DNA of 64,000 nt from SAR324 cluster bacterium. Lineage in GTDB: Bacteria > SAR324 > NAC60-12. The notes beneath the pieces are model-generated. The model worked only from the letters and a program-made list of their open reading frames with translations. It was not told the DNA's origin and made no database searches. Positions 59,273 through 64,000 of this stretch are shown here, in pieces (positions within the stretch are counted from its first letter, which is position 1; every line of letters begins with the position of its first letter). Made by a program: the position numbers and the translations under genes. The stretch lies in contig JADFZZ010000002.1 in the NCBI GenBank assembly GCA_015232315.1, forward strand, positions 1-64,000, in the 5' to 3' direction.

Positions 59273-62200
59273 ATGAGTCCGGAATCATCCAATTCAGGAT
59301 TCGATCCACAAGCTGATTTGATGCGAGAACTGCTGAGGGAAACCTCCGCTACGGACCAGGATCAGACACAATCTGATCTGATAAGCGATTTGCTGGCTGA
59401 AATGTCACCGGTCACAAATGAGGGCCTTCTCTCAGAGATCATGCAATCCGCAGGAAATGTTCCAGCTATGGCTTCAGCCGCGTCTGGACAAGCCCCCTCG
59501 AAACCGGTTCCCATCTATGTCCGTCCTGCTGAATTTGTAATGGCAGACTGGAACATGGACCGCATGTACCGTTCTTTTGAAACCGTTTTCAAAACGATAC
59601 TGGAGGCCTCGCAACAGGCGGATCAGTGGATTGACCATACAAAAAAAGAATTATTGCGAATTATTGAGGAACTTCCGGATGTTTGGCCTCAACAGGACAG
59701 TCACAACATCACATCACGGTTACTGGGACATTTTTATGCCATCACCCAGCAAAATCCTGTAGCACAATACCTTGAATGTTTTGCGCCTATCCAGCAGTTA
59801 CCCGGTTCGTTTCCTGTTCTGTTCGATTTAAAATCGCCTGAAGAAATCATCCGCCGTCATTTTGATCAGGCGCCCCGATTTGCCCATTTATGGATGTTCT
59901 GGAAAGGTGGTATGCCGGAACAATATCTGAAAAACCGGTTGGGGACTGGTTCATGGTGGCAAAAACGAATCTGGCAATGGTATCGGCACAATCAGGAGTT
60001 GCTCAGGAAAAATATCCGTCAATTGCGTAAAAATGTGAGATTCAGAGCCATTGGCATCTACTGGCTCCGCTATGAAAACGCCTTGCAAATGCAGGGAACA
60101 CTTCGAGATGCCGGTGACTTCTATTTCATTTTTCTCAAATCCTTTCAGCGCCTTTTCAGTGTCCAACCGGGGGAGGATCTGACCTACATCCGTGAGGAAA
60201 TGACTGGTGATGTCCAGGAACTTGCGGACCATTTGAAATCAGTGCACCGCGGGCATCTGCTGTATATTTATTCAGGGTTTGAGCAAGAGCTTCAAAAAGC
60301 GGTTTTGCCATGGACTTCTTCTCGAAGCATTAGAACCGTCAAACTTCTTAGGGGACTGGACAAACTCCTGAATGAAAATCAGGAAAGCCTGGAACAATAT
60401 TCCAGAGCTCTTGAATACGCTCTCGAGGATTTTTATATCCGGTTACAATTTGTTCAGATTCAACGTGATGCCTATAAACTGATTGAAGACGATCTGGTTC
60501 TGGTTCAACGGCAATATGAACGCCTGATCAAACAACTGGATGATTCGAGCCTGAAAGTACAGAAATGCATTCCTGATCGTGAAACAGAATGGGAAAAGAT
60601 GAACAAGCATATGTTCTCTTATTCCATGAACAAGGTTCAGACCACCTGTTATGCCTCAGTGGAACGTCTGCGCAATGTTTTTTCCCAGATAGACGCCAAC
60701 ACACGAACCAATAATCTGGTCGATCTGGTGCTGGGAAAATATGCCAAGATCTCACAGAAACTGCCGGAACACGCCAACATTGTCCATCTGGACAAACTTT
60801 GGTCCTGGACCAATAAAAAAATTGAAATTGATGAAGGTTTTCCGCTCCGATACACCGTTGAAAATTATCTTTACACCAATCTGTATGACTCGCTGAATCA
60901 GTTTCATCAGCGCTGGTTGGGATATATCAAGGCCTGGTCCAATCAGGCCGACCAGCAGGAACAATTCATTCAGTTCAGTTTTTATTCCTTGAGACATGAG
61001 CATTCTGATCCTGTTACAGACTGGCAAGAGTCAAACAGGAACAAACTGTATAAAGAATTGACGGATGTCATCACGCCAACCCTGGAACATTTTCAAAATA
61101 TTCATCAGGAACTGGAAAAAGAATTTCCATTATTTCAAAAAAACACGCTTCGCTGTGTGCAGGAAAGCCTGATCAATCTGGAAAACGTCATTTTTGATCC
61201 TGGATTACGCGAAAAACTGACACGTATCGCCAACGAAGGCGAAGGCTTTCTGGCCAATGCTCTTAGAACCCTGATCAAACTGAAACAAGTCAACTTTTTA
61301 TTGAAACTTCCGAGGATCCGACAATTTTCAAGTGTCCTGGAACAGGCAAAAACACATCTGGATGAGATATTCTTTTATTTCCGGAAAAAGGAAAAACCGC
61401 TGGAATCCGCCGCGCCAGTTTACTATTCACGCGTGTTTATGATTGAGCCTCTGGAAGTGCCCAGTTTGTTCATAGAGCGTGAGGAACTGCATCAACTCAT
61501 GCGAATATGGCATGGTCAGAATAAAGCGGAACGCACTGTGACTGCGGTGGTAGGCCAACCGGGCTTTGGACGGCGCAGCATGATCCAGTACTTTCTCTAT
61601 GAAAAAACAAACCGGTCTCACATCAGGGTACAACTCACCCTCACGGATGAAGGCATCATGGCCATGATGAACAACCAGTCTTTTTCCCTGGATAAAATGT
61701 TGCACAAAGTCCAGATTGACCGCTTTGAAATTGTTGTTCTGGAAGGTATTGAATCGTGTTACATCGAAAGCGCGGGTGGTGCGGAACATCTTAAACGGTT
61801 TTTTTCATGGCTTCAGCAGGTCACCGGAAAAATATTCTGGCTAGTTTCCATCAATGAACTCACATGGAAGACCATTTCTTTACTGGAACAGATCAGTGGC
61901 GCATTCACGCATGTGATCCGGCTCACGCCGATGGATCAGAAAAATATCCATGATATGCTGCAACGGCGTCATAATGTGGTAGGATTGCAACTCAAATACA
62001 AACCTCCGGAAACGATCCCCTATTATTGGTTCAATCGTCTGCGGCCCGTAGATTGTCAAAAATGGCTGATGTGGCGTTTTATCAATGAACTTGAACACCG
62101 ATCAGGTGGAAATCCCGCATTGGCAATTCAGTTATGGATGCAACAGATTCGCATGGTTGATTCAGGAACCATGTTGCTCCTGCCATTTCAAAAACAGCTT

Positions 62201-62449
62201 GTGCTGCCCGAACTTGAAGAAGATGAACTGTTGATTTTAAGAATTATTTTAACCCAGGGACCTGTCGGAGCTTATCATCTGCGGCCTGCCGTAGTTTCAT
62301 CCAAATATCTCAGAATATGTCTGGATAAACTTAAAATGATGGGTTTGATCATTATTCGTAAATACAATCATGTCACTGTGTTCAGCGCGAACCCCAATGC
62401 GTACCAGATGATTTATCAACTATTGCATGAGGCCATGCTGTTGACATGA
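59273..62449 (+). CDS. Large helical protein with altered P-loop and winged-helix-like C-terminus
   Basis: I do not recognise this 1058-residue protein as a whole. Residues 15-62 hold three short amphipathic repeats (DLMRELLRETS, DLISDLLAEMS, GLLSEIMQSAG). Residues 95-720 are almost entirely helical. An AAA/STAND-like module follows: FIEREEL (about 740), P-loop GQPGFGRRS (761-769, Arg where Lys is expected), Walker-B-like VVLEGIE (Glu824), NELTWKT, and GNPALAIQLW as in STAND/Orc-type ATPases. The end (about 985-1050) fits a winged helix. It has no membrane helix. It follows the receiver gene by 35 bases, and its stop overlaps the MscS-like start. Its role is likely signal transduction for this operon. 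Confidence 0.7.
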   Translation: MSPESSNSGFDPQADLMRELLRETSATDQDQTQSDLISDLLAEMSPVTNEGLLSEIMQSAGNVPAMASAASGQAPSKPVPIYVRPAEFVMADWNMDRMYRSFETVFKTILEASQQADQWIDHTKKELLRIIEELPDVWPQQDSHNITSRLLGHFYAITQQNPVAQYLECFAPIQQLPGSFPVLFDLKSPEEIIRRHFDQAPRFAHLWMFWKGGMPEQYLKNRLGTGSWWQKRIWQWYRHNQELLRKNIRQLRKNVRFRAIGIYWLRYENALQMQGTLRDAGDFYFIFLKSFQRLFSVQPGEDLTYIREEMTGDVQELADHLKSVHRGHLLYIYSGFEQELQKAVLPWTSSRSIRTVKLLRGLDKLLNENQESLEQYSRALEYALEDFYIRLQFVQIQRDAYKLIEDDLVLVQRQYERLIKQLDDSSLKVQKCIPDRETEWEKMNKHMFSYSMNKVQTTCYASVERLRNVFSQIDANTRTNNLVDLVLGKYAKISQKLPEHANIVHLDKLWSWTNKKIEIDEGFPLRYTVENYLYTNLYDSLNQFHQRWLGYIKAWSNQADQQEQFIQFSFYSLRHEHSDPVTDWQESNRNKLYKELTDVITPTLEHFQNIHQELEKEFPLFQKNTLRCVQESLINLENVIFDPGLREKLTRIANEGEGFLANALRTLIKLKQVNFLLKLPRIRQFSSVLEQAKTHLDEIFFYFRKKEKPLESAAPVYYSRVFMIEPLEVPSLFIEREELHQLMRIWHGQNKAERTVTAVVGQPGFGRRSMIQYFLYEKTNRSHIRVQLTLTDEGIMAMMNNQSFSLDKMLHKVQIDRFEIVVLEGIESCYIESAGGAEHLKRFFSWLQQVTGKIFWLVSINELTWKTISLLEQISGAFTHVIRLTPMDQKNIHDMLQRRHNVVGLQLKYKPPETIPYYWFNRLRPVDCQKWLMWRFINELEHRSGGNPALAIQLWMQQIRMVDSGTMLLLPFQKQLVLPELEEDELLILRIILTQGPVGAYHLRPAVVSSKYLRICLDKLKMMGLIIIRKYNHVTVFSANPNAYQMIYQLLHEAMLLT

Positions 62450-64000
62450 ATGAGCTTTCGTTTTCAACCAATGAACCATTTATGAATCAATTATCCGGAA
62501 TTTTTGAAGAATTGTTTGACACAGCATGGTTCGACAATTTATTGCAAATGCTACTCATCTGTGGTGGCGTCGCGATTTTGGTGATTGTGGTCCGGTGGTG
62601 GCATCGACGACTGACCCTGTTTTTGCCGGGATATGCCCGCTGGTATCCTGATTATAGCCGTTTTCTGGAACGCAGTGGCATTCTTCTGGTGATTCTGACA
62701 GTCATCCTGGGCTTTCTTGAAACGCACTGGATCATGGTTTTTGTGTTTGGCGGAGCACTGCTGATCAGCCTTGGTCTCGCTTTTCATGAGATCCTGGTCA
62801 ATATACTGTCCTATCCTTCGGTCCAGCGTTCCATGAAAGTAGAACTGGGAGATGATGTGGATGTTCTGGGGCAACAGGGCACCATCATAAAAAAAGGAAT
62901 GACCCATCTGGTACTGCGCGGAATTCATGGTGAAAAAATTGTGATTCCCAACCGGAAAATATTCTCTGATGTGTTCGCGCATCATGAAAAAGACCATACA
63001 CTGTATCACTTCATGATTGATTTTCCGGTTTTGACCAAACTCAATCTGGGTGCATTGCTGGATTACTGTCAGGAAATCGCACTGCTTTCCGCCTATCGCT
63101 CTCTTGAACACCCCCCCAAAGTCAGTGCTGATTTGAAAGAGGGGAAGGTTTGGATACGCTGTGATTGCTACACAACACGAAAACAGTATGTTGCCCCCTA
63201 TCGCACCTTTATTCTCAAGGAATTATCAGAAAAAACCAGCCTCCTCAGCACGATCTCTCAACAACAAACAGAAGATCAGAACATTAGCTGGAAGCCCATA
63301 AAACTCAATCCATCGTGGGGACCTGACCAAGGTGGATTTTCAGAAAAAGCCCCGTCATTCCAGACCTCCGAAGGATACGATGAAGCAGAAATGACTCAAC
63401 AAGAAGATCAGGAAGCCTCCACAATTGAGTTTTTTAACGATGACGAAGATCCCCCTGAAACCATAATGCTTAAACTACCAACACAGGAAGAAGTTGACGC
63501 GATGGATCTGGATCAACTCAACGAACTCTCCATGTCGGGAAATGAAACGATCATCAACCTGGTGATGGTCGCCTTGGAAAAAAGAAAGAACATGGTTAGT
63601 CCGCAGGCCTCTGACCGCCCACCTTCAACAAAAGAATCCCTGCCCACAGGAAAATTATCGCAGGAATTGATAGATGAGATGAATATTGACCAGTTGAATG
63701 AGTTGATCATGTCCGGTGATGAGCAGGTGCTTTCCATGGCAATGCTTGCTCTGGAAAAATTACAGACAAAAATGCTCAACCAGCCAAATGAAATACTTCC
63801 CTCAACAGAAACCACACTGGTTCCACACCAACCAGCTATGGATTCAGCAAAGAACGCGGACGATTTTTCCGTTCCTGAAGACTCATCATCCCGGGAACCC
63901 ATCCCCGCCTCCCGGGAACAGCCCCATGAAGCAACGGATATTCAAGATCTCAGTGATGTTTTGTCAGACCCGGTTGATTCTACCGCACAGTTTGAGACAT
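62446..64000 (+). CDS. MscS-like mechanosensitive channel with repeat-bearing tail (runs off the window)
   Basis: At least 518 residues, with no stop before the window end. Three hydrophobic helices (LLQMLLICGGVAILVIVV, GILLVILTVILGFL, MVFVFGGALLISLGLAF) lead into an MscS-type pore-end and beta domain (VELGDDVDVLGQQGTI, GEKIVIPNRKIFSDVF) and an alpha-beta cytoplasmic part. A long acidic tail from about residue 280 carries two copies of DQLNELxMSGxE...ALEK (353-382 and 412-441). MscS channels release solutes on hypo-osmotic stress. The ATG overlaps the upstream stop by 4 bases. Confidence 0.75.
   Translation, partial: MNELSFSTNEPFMNQLSGIFEELFDTAWFDNLLQMLLICGGVAILVIVVRWWHRRLTLFLPGYARWYPDYSRFLERSGILLVILTVILGFLETHWIMVFVFGGALLISLGLAFHEILVNILSYPSVQRSMKVELGDDVDVLGQQGTIIKKGMTHLVLRGIHGEKIVIPNRKIFSDVFAHHEKDHTLYHFMIDFPVLTKLNLGALLDYCQEIALLSAYRSLEHPPKVSADLKEGKVWIRCDCYTTRKQYVAPYRTFILKELSEKTSLLSTISQQQTEDQNISWKPIKLNPSWGPDQGGFSEKAPSFQTSEGYDEAEMTQQEDQEASTIEFFNDDEDPPETIMLKLPTQEEVDAMDLDQLNELSMSGNETIINLVMVALEKRKNMVSPQASDRPPSTKESLPTGKLSQELIDEMNIDQLNELIMSGDEQVLSMAMLALEKLQTKMLNQPNEILPSTETTLVPHQPAMDSAKNADDFSVPEDSSSREPIPASREQPHEATDIQDLSDVLSDPVDSTAQFET

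Overview
The window is a stretch of Gram-negative bacterial chromosome. The evidence is lipobox lipoproteins, a periplasmic thioredoxin-fold protein, an outer-membrane barrel with a LolA-like carrier and an RND exporter, and a WaaE/KdtX-type core glycosyltransferase. MqnD implies menaquinone made by the futalosine route. A class III PHA synthase, an OlsF-type aminolipid synthase and many CBS/PAS/PP2C/Hpt signalling proteins suggest a metabolically flexible, probably environmental proteobacterium-like lineage (delta-, SAR324- or Nitrospinota-like). No rRNA, tRNA or ribosomal protein gene is present, so the taxonomy is a guess. I see no CRISPR array, prophage or replication origin.

Layout. 1-3.8 kb is a scarred accessory island: two broken transposase remnants, a perfect 76-bp inverted repeat, a 93-bp tandem REP-like repeat, an orphan type I specificity subunit (HsdS), a coupled AAA ATPase and the stub of its lost partner gene. 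3.8-17.3 kb is mostly housekeeping: ABC exporter, mqnD, ankyrin lipoprotein, phaC, PspC pair, PAS-GAF histidine kinase, ytfJ, asd, rlmB, CARDB protein, core glycosyltransferase, proB. 17.6-27.6 kb holds a HEAT protein, a CBS-Hpt-CheA-like kinase, an atypical pyruvate kinase, a GNAT-amidase fusion, a patatin and an OlsF-like synthase. 27.8-34.5 kb is a minus-strand envelope operon (TetR, RND, LolA-like, barrel) with two matching candidate TetR operators. 34.9-40.2 kb has an M14-like peptidase and a partner-switching set (response regulator, two PP2C phosphatases, STAS). 40.8-46.6 kb has a glycosyltransferase and sbcDC. 46.7-50.4 kb is a gene-poor, repeat-rich patch with a 107-bp direct repeat around about 1.1 kb containing two tiny membrane proteins. 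50.2-55.4 kb has a small coupled gene, a LytTR-like regulator with a cNMP-domain kinase, gpsA, rbgA and an RNase D-like exonuclease. 55.6-64 kb is a tightly packed plus-strand operon.

The best candidate for an undescribed system is that last operon. trkA and trkH overlap, and are followed after 23 bases by a double degenerate receiver protein, after 35 bases by a 1058-residue helical protein with an altered P-loop and a winged-helix-like end, and then with a 4-base overlap by an MscS-like channel whose cytoplasmic tail carries a repeated motif. This looks like a potassium-uptake and mechanosensitive-release unit with its own signalling ATPase. The second candidate is the RND/barrel operon: exporter and barrel share a short acidic motif (LDDLxGLADS) in segments that should both lie in the periplasm.
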